This document shows positions 1-11,639 of a stretch of DNA of 64,000 nt, one piece after another. The translations under genes and the position numbers were made by a program. Positions within the stretch are counted from its first letter, which is position 1. The number at the start of each line of letters is the position of its first letter. The notes beneath the pieces were generated by a model. It saw only the letters and a program-made list of their open reading frames with translations. It had not been told where the DNA came from and made no database searches. This DNA comes from Anisodus tanguticus (taxonomy: Eukaryota > Streptophyta > Magnoliopsida > Solanales > Solanaceae), in assembly GCA_034509755.1 (NCBI GenBank), contig CM067552.1:20580753-20644752 (forward strand), written 5' to 3'.

Positions 1-1290
1 GGTTGTTTGTGTGTGCCAGATGTTGGAGGACTCAGAGAGTGTATTATGGAAGAGGTTCATCAGTCTCGATATTATGTGAATCCAGGGTCCACAAAGATGT
101 ATCACGATTTTACAGGGATTTACTTGTGAAATTAGATGAAGAAGAATGTTGCAGAATATGTTGCCCAACGTCTAAACTGTCAACAAGTTAAAATTGAACA
201 CCAAAAGACCGGGGGACTAGTTTAGAATGTAGAGCTTCCGACATCAAATTAGGAGATGATTAACATGGATTTTACTATAGGTTTTCCCCATTCACATTGG
301 AAGTATGACTCCATATGAGTGATCGTTGATAGGTTGACGAACTTGGCCCATTTCCTTCCAGTTAACACTACCTATATAACTAAGGATTATGCCCGATTAT
401 ACATAAAAGAGATAGTTTGCCTTAATGGTATTCCCATATCTATTATCTCTGATGGAGGTTCTCAGTTTACAGCTAATGTTTGACGATTATTCCAAAATTA
501 TTTAGGTACTCAGGTGAGCCATCGTACATCATTCTATTAGCAGACTAAATGACAGGCTGAGCACACTATCCAGACGCTCGAAGATATGTTGATGATTTAT
601 GTGTTGGGCTTTAAAGGCAGTTGAGATGATCATTTTCCGCTTATTGAATTTGTTTATAATAATAGCCATTACTCCAACATCATCATGGCTCTATATGAAT
701 CCTTGTATGGGCAGAAGTGTAGATCTCCGATTTGCTAGTTTGAGGTGGGCAAAGCTGAGTTGCTAGGCCTCGACATGGTACAACAAGTAGTAGACAAGGT
801 GAAGTTGATCCTGGATCACGTATTGACTGCCCAAAGATTGCATAAGTCTTATTCAGATGTTTGGCGCCGAGATTTAGAGTTTGTCGTTGGCGATAGGGTA
901 TAAGGGCATGATGAAATTGGGAAAGAAGGGAAAGCTTAGCCCTATATATGTCTGATCATATAAGATTATTTGGAGGATCAGCCAAGTGGCATATGAGTAT
1001 GAGTTACCTCTTGAATTGGAGGCAGTCCATCCAGTGTTTCATGTATTAATGTTTCAAACGTTTATAGGGGATCCCTATGGCATTACCCCTATAGAGGATG
1101 TTTAGATTATGAAGGACCTGTCTGACGAAGAAGTCCCAGTTTCCATCCTATATCATCAAGTCCAAAAGTTGTGTACTAAAGAAGTAGCCTCCGTTAAAGT
1201 GTTAAGGAGAAACGATAACATAGAAGAGATGAAATGGGAGGCTAAAGAGTACATGAAATCTAGATATCCTCATTTATTCTAGACAGCAGG
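1..1290 (+). pseudogene. Ty3/gypsy chromovirus (Tekay-like) integrase and chromodomain relic
   Basis: Conceptual translation across several stops and frame changes gives a plant Ty3/gypsy integrase. A degenerate zinc-binding end is followed by the CxxC-like piece LNCQQVKIEHQ near 170-205, then VIVDRLTNLAHFLPV (about 323-367) and ISDGGSQFTANV (about 445-481), the second-aspartate region of the DDE core. YNNSHYSN and LYESLYGQKCRSP follow near 655-725. The end, about 1187-1280, reads VKVLRRNDNIEEMKWEA and matches the chromodomain tail of Tekay/Del chromoviruses. In active elements this enzyme inserts cDNA into the genome and the chromodomain steers it to chromatin. Here many stops make it inactive. 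The 5' part of the element lies outside the window. Confidence 0.85.
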
Positions 1291-1666
1291 TTCATGTTGA
1301 TACTCGTACGATACAATTTATTTATTCTTACCCTATAGTAGTGAACTTACCTTACATACATTGTAATGGCAATGATTATGGAACATATGTGATAGACACA
1401 ACCCAGACTATGAAACTTGACAGTTAAGGTGAGTTATACTGTAGCTTAATTTATAGATCTCTTGACAAGTAGATTATCGTGTGAGGTTGATGTGATATTA
1501 TGTATATTATTGTATAGCCCTGTGTGGCGCTTGTTATGTTTTCTGGAAGCGTGGTCAGTTTTTGATAGTCCTATTTACAGAAGAAACTCAGGAAAACAAT
1601 TCATAAAATCCAGAGAGTTAGATTTCTCGGATACATTAACCCAACATTTGAGGATGAATGTTCTTA

Positions 1667-1678
1667 ATAGGAGAAGGA
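1667..1678 (+). other. polypurine tract before 3' LTR
   Basis: The run ATAGGAGAAGGA sits directly before TGTTACACCCCG, the expected start of a gypsy LTR. A purine run in this position primes plus-strand DNA synthesis in LTR retrotransposons. It fixes the LTR start at 1679. The 1291-1666 stretch between chromodomain and this tract is the element's 3' untranslated region and holds no gene. Confidence 0.7.
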
Positions 1679-3050
1679 TGTTACACCCCGTATTTTATGT
1701 CTCTTTCCTCATAAGTTAACTAACATAAGTACGGATAGGTTATGATGTCCCTATGACGTTGATGAATATTTTAACCAAGTATTAAGTAAGTATCATAAGG
1801 TTTTGGGTTAAATGAATCAAATGAAATGCGTTTGTCAAAAAGTCAGTTTGGACAGTCCATTTCACAGACCGTGAAACTGATTCACAGCCTGTAAAGTGGT
1901 GATTCTCTACTGTGAATCACTATCCAGAAGCTAAAATTTCAGGTGGCAATTCACGGCCGGTGAAATGGATTCATGGCTCGTGAATCTGCCATGAAATTGA
2001 GGCGGTGCCACCGACCTAGCCTCTTATTTAAGTCATTAGCTCGACTTTAGGCTTTATTTTCCTCTCCTACCAGACCCTATACACCCCAAAATACTCTCAA
2101 GAAGTTCTCCCTTGATACAAGACCTAAATCCAACATAAGTTACCGAAATCTAACGCTAATAAGCTCGTACTGCTTTCTACATCATCTTTCTCAATCTCGA
2201 GGTGGATTTAGAGAATCCGTCAGTGTGAACTAAGCTCAAATTTGACCTTTTCTTGAGGATTATGGTAAGATTTCACTTCTTCTGTATGTATTTGAGGTTA
2301 TATACATCATAGTTAGTGGATTGGAAGCTAAACTTGAAAGATTAAGGTGGAGAATTCATTGTTAAAGAAGTGTGGTTGTTTAATTAATTATGGGTTATTC
2401 TTCAGAAATTTTATAGCTAGAAATTGTGTTGAATAAGGTGATTATGCTGTTGATGATGATCTTGAGACTTGGTGAAGGAGGTAGAAGAGAGAGAAGTGTT
2501 AGTGTTATGATAAGATGAATTTTCTACTTGACAAAGTATAATCCAACTTCCCTTTAGTTAATGATGGTTATATTGGCATCTTGTTGTAGATCGAAGTGTT
2601 ATACGGCCTGAGTATGTCATGTATTGTATCGGTTGAATATGAGAGGTATGTTAAGGCTATCATTTCCTTCTTTTGGCACGATCCTAGTAGATACGACACC
2701 TAATGAAACATCCCTAAAAATAATTCTATTATTCAATGCTAGAAATGTACTCGATCTTTATTCTTTTAAAATGTTTCTTGAATCTTGTTTATCCCTTGTA
2801 AAGAGTACTTTACGTATCTTAGATTCATTCTCAGTATATGGTATTTTATGTTCTTTATTGGTTTCACGACAGCTGATAGTATGTTAGCCACATAACGATA
2901 GTTGGAGGTGCAACGACCTTACGTCACTCCGACCAGCTCAGAATGTTCTTATGGTCCTCAGGCATGTTTATCCATAAGTATTATATATTTATATTACCCA
3001 CAGATACGCTATATATGTATAACATTGGCCAAAATCCATAGTCTGAGGGG
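1679..3050 (+). repeat. 3' LTR of the Tekay-like element, truncated
   Basis: It starts with TGTTACACCCC after a polypurine tract. Its 3' part (near 2904-2935) carries a motif, GGAGGTGCAACGACCTTACG, whose counterpart GGAGGGGGTTAACGACTTTA occurs in the LTR at 41988-43870, so the two belong to related LTRs. No CA end or target-site copy is visible. The LTR runs into RTE LINE sequence at about 3050, so its last part is missing. Short frames at 1462-1719 and 2624-3162 are chance frames in this non-coding repeat. Confidence 0.65.
1861..1984. repeat. cluster of TTCAC-N5-GTGAA hairpin motifs in the LTR
   Basis: Near-palindromic 15-mers recur: TTCACAGACCGTGAA (1861-1875), TTCACAGCCTGTAAA (1881-1895), TTCACGGCCGGTGAA (1950-1964) and TTCATGGCTCGTGAA (1970-1984). 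Another partial copy, CTGTGAATC, is at about 1910-1918. The arms are conserved while the centre varies, unlike the surrounding LTR. Confidence 0.7.
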
Positions 3051-3559
3051 AGAAAACAACTTTCCACTAGCGTCACCATGTCACCACCGACCAGGTTCTG
3101 TCATTCCTATTTTTCGTCGCCTTGTCCTTGCTATTGATTTCGGAATCCTTGCTTGTTACTGATTTCTATTATTGTTTCATCATTATTTTTGGGCTGAGGG
3201 TTGATTTTATTTGTGCTCTGCAATTTTCTATTTAGCTACTAATATCTAATTTTGTTCTTGACATTGATTTTAGTTTTGTTTAGTTGATTTTTCATGGGCT
3301 GAGTATTGATTTCTTCTCTCTTTCTTGTTACTTCTTATTTTGTTTTTCTGTTATCATTCTCTCTTTCTATTTAGCCATTGTGTTTGTTTGTGCAATCTGT
3401 GTGCACTCATTCTTGCTTAGTATTTTATATAGGGTGGATATGCTGTGTATTTTAGTTAAGTCTTGATTAGTATCTATTTGCTTTAGTGGCTCTAGTGAAC
3501 GATAGTAGATTAGGGTCATGTTCTTGGCTAGGGTAGGGACAGGGAGTAGAGGGATTACG

Positions 3560-4560
3560 AAGACCATGGGATCTCATAGGTTGCGAGTTGGGTCCTAGAA
3601 CATAGGTACTCTAACGGGGAAGTCGATTGAATTAGTGAAGATTCTTAAAAAGAGAAAGATTAGTATAGCTTATGTTCAGGAAACCAAATGGATAAGAACT
3701 AAGACTTTGGAGGTAGATAGGTATAAGTTGTGGTACCCAGGGCGTGCGAGGGTTAAGAATAGAGTAGGCATTTTAGTGGACAGGGAACTCCGGGATCAAG
3801 GTGTAGAGGTTATGAGGGTGAATGATAGAATGATGACTATTAAGCTAGTTTTTGGAGGGTTTACATTTAACATAATTAGTGCGTATGCACCTCAGGCAGT
3901 TTTGGCATAGGAGTACAAAAGGCACTTTTGGGAGAAGTTGGACAAGGTTGTGAGGGGTATCCCACAGACTGAGAAACTAGTGTTATGAGGAGACTTTAAT
4001 GGCCGCATAGGGCCTACTGCAGGAGGATATGGTGATTTGCATGGCGAGTTTGACTTTAGGGATATAAATGAGGGAGGAATTTTGCTCTTAGATTTCGTGA
4101 ATGCTTTTGAGTTGGTCATAGCTAACTCGAGCTTCCGAAAGAGGGAGGAGCACTTTGTGACCTACTGTAGTGCGGTAGCTAAGACACATATAGATTACTT
4201 GCTCCTTAGGAAGGGTGACAGAGGTGTTTGCAAAGACTGAAAAGTTATCTCGAATGAGAACCTTACAACCCAACATAAGCTTGTGGTTATGGACTTAGAG
4301 ATCAAGCTAAAGAAGAAGAAAAGGGTTGCTCTTGAGCGACTAAGGATTCAATAGGGAGGCATGACTGTGGTTGAAGCTCAGGAGATGAAGAAGATATTTG
4401 GGGATATGGGGGCTTGGATTAGTAGAGGGGACGTTAATAGCATGTGGGCTAGAACAGTTGGATGCATCAGAGAAGTAGTGAGAGAGGTACTTGAGGTCTC
4501 GAGGGGAATCTCAACTGGATGTAAAGGGGATTGGTGGTGGAATGAAAAGGTCTAAGGAAA
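3560..4560 (+). pseudogene. RTE LINE endonuclease domain, broken
   Basis: The frame reads NIGTLTGKSIELVKILKKRK and then IAYVQETKW, which holds the catalytic glutamate of the exonuclease-endonuclease-phosphatase fold. It continues through FNIISAYAPQ, GDFNGRIGPTAGGYG (the DxN motif) and, near 4270, TTQHKLVVMDLEI, which matches the conserved terminal histidine region. The enzyme nicks target DNA so that reverse transcription can begin. Stops at about 3908 and 3986, and a later one before the linker region (about 4351), prevent a full product. The segment from 4361 to 4553 continues the linker between endonuclease and RT. Confidence 0.8.
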
Positions 4561-4619
4561 AGTAAAAATCCAAGAAAATTTCATATGCGGTGCTAGTGAA
4601 AAGCATCGACTAGGATGAA

Positions 4620-5970
4620 AAGAGGAGGAATAAGGAGAGGTATAAGGCAGTGAAGAAGGAAGCGACGCTAGTCGTTATGGCGGCTAAAATAATAGCCTTT
4701 GAGCATTTGTATGAAGAGCTCGAGTTCAAAGGCAATGATAGGAAGTTGTATAGGCTCGCCAAGACGAGAGAGAGGATGTCTCGCGACCAGCACCACGTGA
4801 AGTGCATTAAAGATGATAATGGTGAAGTGTTGGTAGACGACGCATATATTGGACGGATATGGCAGAGGTACTTCTATAAGATCTTGAATGAAAAAGGTGA
4901 CAAGGATATTATTCTAGGGGAGTTAGAGCATTCTGAGATTCGTAGAGATTTTTAGTACTGTAGGTACATCAAGGAAGCAGAGGTTAAGGAGGATATCCAT
5001 AAAATGAGAATGGGAAGAGCAACCGAGCTTGATAAGATCTCAGTGGACCTTTGGAAGAGCACATGGGAGGCAGGTATGGAGTAGCTAACTAAGTTGTTTA
5101 ATGTCATTTTTAGGATGGTTAAGATGCCAGAAGAGTGGAGGTGGATTACAATGGTCTCATTGTACAAGAACAAAGGAAATATTCAGAGTTGCAACAATTA
5201 TAGGCGTACCAAGTTGCTAAGCCACACTATGAAAGTCTGAGATATGGTGGTCGAGTTGAGGATGAGAATGGATGTATCGTTATCCAAGAGCTAGTTTGGA
5301 TTCATGTTGGGTTGATCGACTATAGAAGCTATTCAACTTGTATAGAGATTAGTGGAGCAGTATAGAGACAAAAAGAGAGACCTACACATGGTGTTCATTG
5401 ATATGGAGAAGGCTTATGATAAAGTCCATCGGGAGGTCCTTTGGAGATGCTTGGAGTTTAGAGGTGTGCCTATATCCTACATCAGGGCAATTAGAGACAT
5501 GTATGAGGGTGTCAAGACTCGTGTTAGGATAGTGAGATGATTCCGAACACTTTTCGATCGAGATGGGGTTGCACCAAGAGTCATCCTTTAGCCCGTTTCT
5601 ATTTTTCTTAGTAATAGATGAATTGATGCGACATATTCAAGAAGAGGTGACGTGGTGTATGTTATTGGCAGACCGTATAGTTTTGATTGAAGATACACGT
5701 AGTGGCGTTAATGAGAGAGTGGAAGTTTGGAGAATGACCTTAGAATCTAAGGGTTTTAGGGTAAGCAGGACTAAGATGGATTACATGGAATGCAAGTTCA
5801 GTGATTGAACACGAGACTGATGTAGAAGGGAAGATCGAGGCACAAGTTATACCCAAATGAGGGAGTTTCAAGTATCTTGGGTCCATTATACAAGGGAATT
5901 AGGAAATTGATAATGATGTCGCCTACCATATTATAATAGGGTGGATAAAATAGAAGTGCGTTGTGTTTTG
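4620..5970 (+). pseudogene. RTE LINE reverse transcriptase, catalytic motif lost
   Basis: In pieces the translation gives the RT thumb and finger regions: YKAVKKEATLVVMAAK near 4640, MRMGRATELDKISVDLWK near 5005, and YRDKKRDLHMVFIDMEKAYD near 5357-5420, the motif A region with its aspartates. GLHQESSFSPFLFFL near 5563-5610 corresponds to the usual GLHQGSALSPFLF motif B. At 5668-5676 the motif C box, normally ADD, reads GCA GAC CGT (ADR), so one catalytic aspartate is an arginine. Several in-frame stops follow. RT copies the element RNA at the nicked target site; this copy cannot. Confidence 0.8.
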
Positions 5971-5985
5971 ACGCTGAAGTCTTTG

Positions 5986-7690
5986 TGATGCGCTGTGTTT
6001 TATGGGTCGGGAGATTCCGAGTTCCTGATGACAAGTTCATTCTTGTTGCATTTGTCTTCCGACGTACCAGTCATTTTTTTTTTCCTTTGGCTTATTCGGA
6101 AAGGGTGTTGCCGCAGCTTGGGATCTGGTGAAGTATGCCAGTATGACACGACACGAACCAACCTCCTCTTTAAGAAAGAAAAACTCAAAGGAAAATGATA
6201 TTAGTTATCAATAATCATTACAAAACAACGCACATAATTTGCAAATAAACACACAAATTCGCGCATTCATATATGAATATTCGATTAATACTTCATTCTA
6301 GGGTTATTTGGGTTTTTGGTACTTTAGTTTTTGTTGGTTTTGGTCGGCCAAATTGCCTCTCATGATGTCGTCTGTGATCGATTCTACCAGTCCAGTGCAA
6401 TTACTTCAGTGTCATGAAAAGGAACATTTTTTTGGGAGTATATATTTTATATATTTTACATAAAATAATATACCTCCAAGTTCATTCTTATCCAAAAAGT
6501 TCTTCGAATCAGGCCCGATAAGGGCATCCTACGTATCCCCCTTGGGACATCAGGTTGGACGTAGTTTCTTTTACATACAAATATGAAGGAATAACATTTG
6601 ATTTGTAGGGGTGCCTAAATCTACACCATAAGATGACTTTTCTTTTGAAGCCATGACAGGTTGTCACTCTTACAATTGCACATTCAACTGTCGGCCTTCC
6701 TTCTCAGGAACGGGGAGGGAGAACCACTAAGGTTTCCCTGATGTGGATCAGATGTTCCAACTCGAATTTGAAGGCTTCACATTCATCGATGTCGTTCCCC
6801 GATACTCCAAAATGAAACAAATAGTTTCCCTTTCAGTTGGGCCTATTGGGTGACGACTTCTAAGTGATCCCAATTGGGCAAATCTTCCCAGTACTGGCCA
6901 ACTTCTGGAAGATGCTTTCATATTTGTCCTCAAAGATGGTGAAGTCATAATGTCATACTTTCATTTCCAGGATGATACCCTCGCTTGGGGCGATCAGGTC
7001 ATGCACCAGTAGCGAGTGTTTTCCCCACATGTGATGGATTATTCCATCATCGATCAGTATCACCACCCTTCTCCTGAGGACCATGCATTCCTTAGTAGTG
7101 TGGCTGGCTGATTCTTGTGGAATAGGCATCTCTTGTGAGCATGAATTGGAGCACATGGCGGGAGCTTCTCATTGCTGGGATATGTGGCCTCTACAACCCT
7201 CATGGATTCGTAAATCTCCAAGCATTGAATAGGCTTTGGCGTGACTCAGAAATGGCAAGCATGGGCTTTGAGGGAAATTGCCCACCATGTTGGGGAGGGT
7301 GCCCGAATCATTGCCGTAGGGATCTTACTGCTTTCTGCAATAGCGACGGAGGCTGTGGTGGTAGCCTTTCTGGATGACCTCATCCGAGAGGTTTTCATTG
7401 TAGTGTTCAGCCATTGTGATCCCTTTTGGAGGACTTCCTACCAAATCCAAGATGTGGTCGGCTTCTTTGATCTTCATTTTGACTAGGTCATCTTCTTTTC
7501 CAACCTGTCAATCTTTACTCTAAGAAAGACCCCGCTTTGTGCTTCACTGATTAGATTGATGACGGGCGTATTGGAACTTTGGCTACATTGAGAATCCATG
7601 ATAGCAAGTTGTCCGACCCCTTTTAAGGAATCTTGGTGGCACATACATTGTCCCCACAGGTAGGCGGACCACTACTCGAATTAACAACAT
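5986..7690 (-). repeat. gypsy-derived segment, copy A (related to 14340-15842)
   Basis: This stretch matches 14361-15842 by eye over most of its length in the same orientation. For example, CCTGATGACAAGTTCATTC and GATGTGGATCAGATGTTCC occur in both. On the minus strand both copies carry a gag-like end near 6745-6945: YESIFQKLASTGKI followed by GNDIDECEAFKFELEHLI, like Tat-type gag proteins before the zinc knuckle. A minus-strand start, MDSQCSQSSNTPVINL, lies near 7600, with a coiled-coil-like RVKIDRLEKK after it. Frames are broken. It could be an upstream ORF/gag region of a second copy of the same element, or an LTR. Coding-like content argues against an LTR. Confidence 0.55.
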
Positions 7691-8870
7691 AATCAAAGAA
7701 GAAATGCAGAAATAATAATATTAAGTAAAGTTCTCATCTTTATATAAAAGCAGAATAATTTTGGAAAACCAACAATACAACCCCCACGAATATGGCAATA
7801 ATATAAGAGCTCTAACCGAATACAAGTCTGATAAAAGAATAACCCAGGCCAAATGCCTAAACAACATAGTGAATGTTTGAATATGTCTCTCGGATAAATA
7901 AAAGACAAGAGTATAAACAAGAGTATACAGGGCATGCTGACTGGAAGCATCCTCACCCCGAACACTAAAAATCCCCCAACTCAAACTCAACTCAAGTCCC
8001 AAACTGGTAATGAGCGTTGTATCTGCATTCTCAGCAAGTATAGCATGAATACACAATGTACCCCCGTAGGCATCATAGGACGACAGTGGTGGAAGATACG
8101 TAACAAATATAAATATAAAGTTGACACTAGATAAGCATATACTAGACAGTTCAATAGCCCATATACGTCATGTTGTACACATAAGTTCCAATCACAGTCA
8201 AGTACAATCAATCCATACACATATACATGGATCTTACTATCATAATACCCACCGACTAGTACTCTCTTGTCCAAGTCATTTCATGCTTAACCACACTTAC
8301 CCAACTTAACACATCAAATAAACAAGTCAACACTTAGATCACAACAACCCTTTTATAATGTTTTCCAAGAGTATTATACTTAAGCTAACCATGATGACAT
8401 TAACTCCTTTATTATTCTTGGCCTTTAGACTTAGTTAGGTCTCTATACAATTACGGTCTAACACACATAAATCATTTAATGTCTACCTTTCCAATAGTGA
8501 CACTTATCACAGGCTCTTTATTAGACTCGTTACCCAGTAACACGGTCCATTATCAAACAACACACAAATGTACATAATTTCCTTGGATCTAGACAATACT
8601 ACTGACCTATTGACATTTCCGACCATAGTAGTAGTTGATATCAAACACTTAGACTTATAATTATTAAACAATAAAGACCCATACACAAGAAAGAAAGCCA
8701 CGCTCGACAACCAAATTAATTCAATAAATTCAAGACTACCCCAATTTTGGAACCTCTATAATTGAATGCACCGTAAATAACATTCTCTATCCTGAATAGG
8801 GTTCGACTATATCTTCCTCCACTATTAGCACTTTTTCATCTGGAAAGTAAGTTCTAAGTGGCTCAGAATC
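7691..8870. other. AT-rich spacer, probably LTR or UTR relic
   Basis: I recognise no gene or domain here. The style (CACCCC words, short polyA/T runs) resembles minus-strand gypsy LTR sequence, but I could not match ends or a partner copy. Overlapping frames of 60-111 codons on both strands at 7693-8309 are not consistent with any family I know. Integrase of the neighbouring Tat-type element would be expected here and is absent. Confidence 0.4.
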
Positions 8871-8879
8871 ATTATCAAT

Positions 8880-10250
8880 CGGGCTTTCTGCAAGGAAGCT
8901 AGTCAGTGCATGGCCCTTCATGGCCTGCTAAACCACGTAAGTGATTCAAACTCACTTAAAAGCATTTTCCATTTGGCCAGTTTTCCTACAAGCATGGGTT
9001 GGCGAAAGATGTACTTCAATGGACCATTCTGGAGATGAGGTGGGTAGTGTAGGACGATAAGTAGTGCCTTAGCTTTTGGCCTACCCATATCAGTGTGCAA
9101 CACATCTTTTCCACTAAAGTATATTGTCTTTCACAAGTTGTGAACTTCTTGCTCAAATAGTAAATGGTGTGCTCTTGCTTTCCTGCTTCATCATATTTTC
9201 CTAACATGCATCTGAAGGCATTCTATGATACTGATAGGTATAACAGCAAAAGACTTCCCAGCCTAGGACAGACCAAAATAGGCGGGTTGGAAAGATAGTT
9301 CTTGATTGTCTCTAATTCTTTCGTGCATTCATCATTCCACTTTGTCGGTGCATCCTTTTTCAGCAACTTGAGTATAGGCTCGACAATCACCCTGGATTGG
9401 GCTATGAATCAGCCAATGTAATTCAACCTTCCGAGAAAACTCATGACCTATTTCGTGGTCTTCGGTGGAGGAAACTCTTGTATGGATTTGTTCTTCGACA
9501 GGTCTAGCATTATGCCTTTCCGGCTGACAATGAACCCAAGTAACTTTCCAGTGGGCACTCCAAATGCACACTTTATCAGAATTAATTTCAGATTATACTT
9601 TCGGAGCTTGTCAAAGAACTTCCATAAGTGCGTGATATGATCCGCACTTTCCCTTTATTTGATGATGACTTCGTCCACATAAAGTTTGATTTCTTTATGG
9701 GTTAATGTCATGGAAAAGATAGTCATAACTCTCATATAAGTGGCTCTTGCATTTCTTTAGACCAAACGGAATCATTAGTTAGTGGTATACTCCCCACGGT
9801 GTGATGAAAATTATCTTCTATGTGTCCTCTTTGCTCATCAGGATCTGATGGTATCTTAAGAAGCAATCCACAAATGACTGCAGCTTATGCTTCATGTAAT
9901 TTTCGATGAATATGTGAATGTTTGGGAGCGGAAAATTATCCTTAGACCTGGCTTTGTTAAGGTCCTAGTAATCCACACAGTTTTGAATATTTCCATACTA
10001 TTTTGGTACCGACACAAGGTTGGCTAACCATGTCAGGTATGAGGTTACCTCCACTACTCCGAATTCGATCTGCTTTTCGACCTCATCTTTGATCTGGATA
10101 ATCACAATTGGATTGAATTTCCTAGTTTTCTGTTTTACCAAAGCGAAGCTAGTGTTGATCAGCAATTTGTACACCACTATATCGGTGCTCAGGTGACTAG
10201 GCGAAGATGTCCACATATTCATTAATTCTTCTTTATGAGGTTCCTCTAAA
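8880..10250 (-). pseudogene. Tat-type reverse transcriptase and RNase H, broken
   Basis: RT starts near 10222 with FALVKQKTRKFNPIV and SYLTWLANLVSVPK, a Tat-type RT opening. At 9664-9690 the active-site box reads KLYVDEVII; families normally have YVDD, so the second aspartate is a glutamate. KCAFGVPTGKLLGFIVSRKG (about 9510-9570) and VMSFLGRLNYIGWFIAQS (about 9395-9450) are the following conserved RT blocks. RNase H continues with YYLSKKFTTCERQYTLVEK (about 9100-9160) and LKYIFRQPMLVGKLAKWKM (about 8965-9020). These enzymes convert element RNA to DNA. Internal stops, including one just before VMSFLG, make the copy inactive. Confidence 0.8.
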
Positions 10251-10259
10251 TATGCACTG

Positions 10260-11300
10260 ATCCTCGTTTATTTGATAGACCCATCGCTCCCTATGTTGAT
10301 TACTTCAGCTTCGTCTAGGTTGGGTTGTTGTTCGTTCTCAAGTTGGTCCATTTCATCAATAAGACCTTCTGGCCACATGGTCTTGTCATCATACTATTCG
10401 TACTCTTTCTATTTTACGTCACTCGACTCACTCATTTCAAAACATGTCAATACATTAAGAGTTGTTTTATTGCTATTACTAAAAAATAAGGCAAATCATG
10501 GATAGCATAAAATTATGTGTGAAAGAAAGAATTCATTTTTCAAGTAAATTGAGGCTTCATTAATTTTACAAAAGTAAGTACAAATTGTGGTCCTGACTCA
10601 AATCAACATCGAGTCATTTCCATTTTGGTAAACATCACAATGTAAAATATGTAAATGGTGCATAATCGGGCCTTAGCTGAACTACACTAATGTTTTAGAA
10701 AATTTAAAAATACATCATCTCTATCAAGGAGCCAGAAGTGGGGTAGAGGTCTAGTTGGATAGTTGCTCACCCGGATCAACATTGCGAATGTTAGGTGCCT
10801 CAGTGTATTCTTCCAGGACCACAAAGCATTCATATCCCTGGAATAGCATCCCTAACCCTTCTTTAGCATTTTATTCCTCTTGCATTGGTATTCTGATCGG
10901 AAATTACTGGTACAGGTTCGGAATTGGTATGTGCAACTTCGGGGGACCCTTTTTCTTTAGACCTGCTTCAAAAGTTTCTTCGGTGTTGGGGACATACCTG
11001 AGACCAAATCAGAAACTATTTTGGGGAATTGATACTCGCTCTATTATTCCATATAGATATTTCTCAAGACCTTATCTTGGCTCCAAACCATTCTTGAGTA
11101 AATTAGATGCAATCATTTTGTAAATGATCGGCATGGGGACTTGTGGGGTGGTTTTTTCATGAGTGGCCCCACCAGTTCTAGTACGTGGAAATATGTGCCA
11201 TTGGGGGTCCTCTTAATTATTGGGATGGAATTATTAGGGTAATTATAGATATTATATTCCACGTAAATCACGACCTCGAGGCCTTACCATACAAACTTCA
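10260..11300 (-). pseudogene. Tat-type protease-RT linker (G-patch-like region)
   Basis: Minus-strand translation gives ASNLLKNGLEPRYGLEKYLYG near 11050-11115, followed by SIPQNSF and RYVPNTEETFEAGLKKKG. In many plant Tat polyproteins this kind of block lies between protease and RT and resembles a G-patch segment. Its role in the element is not established. Frame breaks are present. The 10260-10740 part, towards RT, is low in recognisable motifs. Confidence 0.55.
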
Positions 11301-11310
11301 ATAATTGGTG

Positions 11311-11620
11311 CTAATATGATGGCACGGCGCCGATTGTATAGATCCAAGGCCTTCCCAATAGCAGGTTATAGTTGGCAGTTATGGACATGACTTGGAACTC
11401 GGTGGTGAATTCAGAGGGTCCTGTTTGGATGCAATGATCAACCTCTCCAATCGGGTCGCACTGGGCTCCATAAAATGCCCTTATATTTATGTGGCTTTGC
11501 CATATCTTTCCAATATCATAACCCAGTTGCTTAAGCATGGATTTGGGACAAATATTGAGACTATCCTCGTTGTCCGTGAGCATACGCACTATGATATTTT
11601 CCCTGCACTTGATAGTTCTG
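11311..11620 (-). pseudogene. Tat-type aspartic protease domain, active site altered
   Basis: The minus-strand frame runs MLTDNEDSLNICPKSMLKQL through GKIWQSHINIRAFYG, IGEVDHCIQTGPSEFTTEFQ and YNLLLGRPWIYTIGAVPS. This is the retropepsin region of plant Tat elements. The usual active-site triad region reads DNGSSLN or similar; here it is DNEDSLN, so the conserved glycine is lost. The domain would cut the gag-pol polyprotein. The flanking sequence LLGRPWI is the well-conserved C-terminal block of this domain. Confidence 0.75.
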
Positions 11621-11639
11621 TATTGTGCTTTGTTATGCG

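Larger units (their letters stand above)
3050..5985 (+). mobile_element. RTE-clade LINE (non-LTR retrotransposon), degenerate
   Basis: A 5' untranslated stretch (about 3050-3560, T-rich) leads into an apurinic-type endonuclease domain and then a reverse transcriptase. This is the plan of plant RTE elements, often annotated as craniofacial development protein 2-like. The start is placed where the upstream LTR sequence gives way to the RTE leader. The 3' end is lost at about 5985, where a different repeat begins inside the RT C-terminal region (the IDNDVAYHIIIGWIK segment). Insertion into or next to the Tekay LTR explains why that LTR is incomplete. Confidence 0.8.

Noticed and set aside
1..1290. 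Integrated plant pararetrovirus (caulimovirid)
   Set aside because: Caulimovirids lack integrase, whereas integrase and chromodomain are present here, followed by a polypurine tract and LTR.
3284..3567. Hydrophobic small frame IDFFSLSCYFLFCFSVIILS as a membrane peptide gene
   Set aside because: It lies in the T-rich 5' leader of the RTE LINE; T-rich DNA gives hydrophobic frames by chance.
10755..11123. 122-codon plus-strand frame
   Set aside because: It is the shadow of the minus-strand Tat polyprotein linker, which has family similarity.
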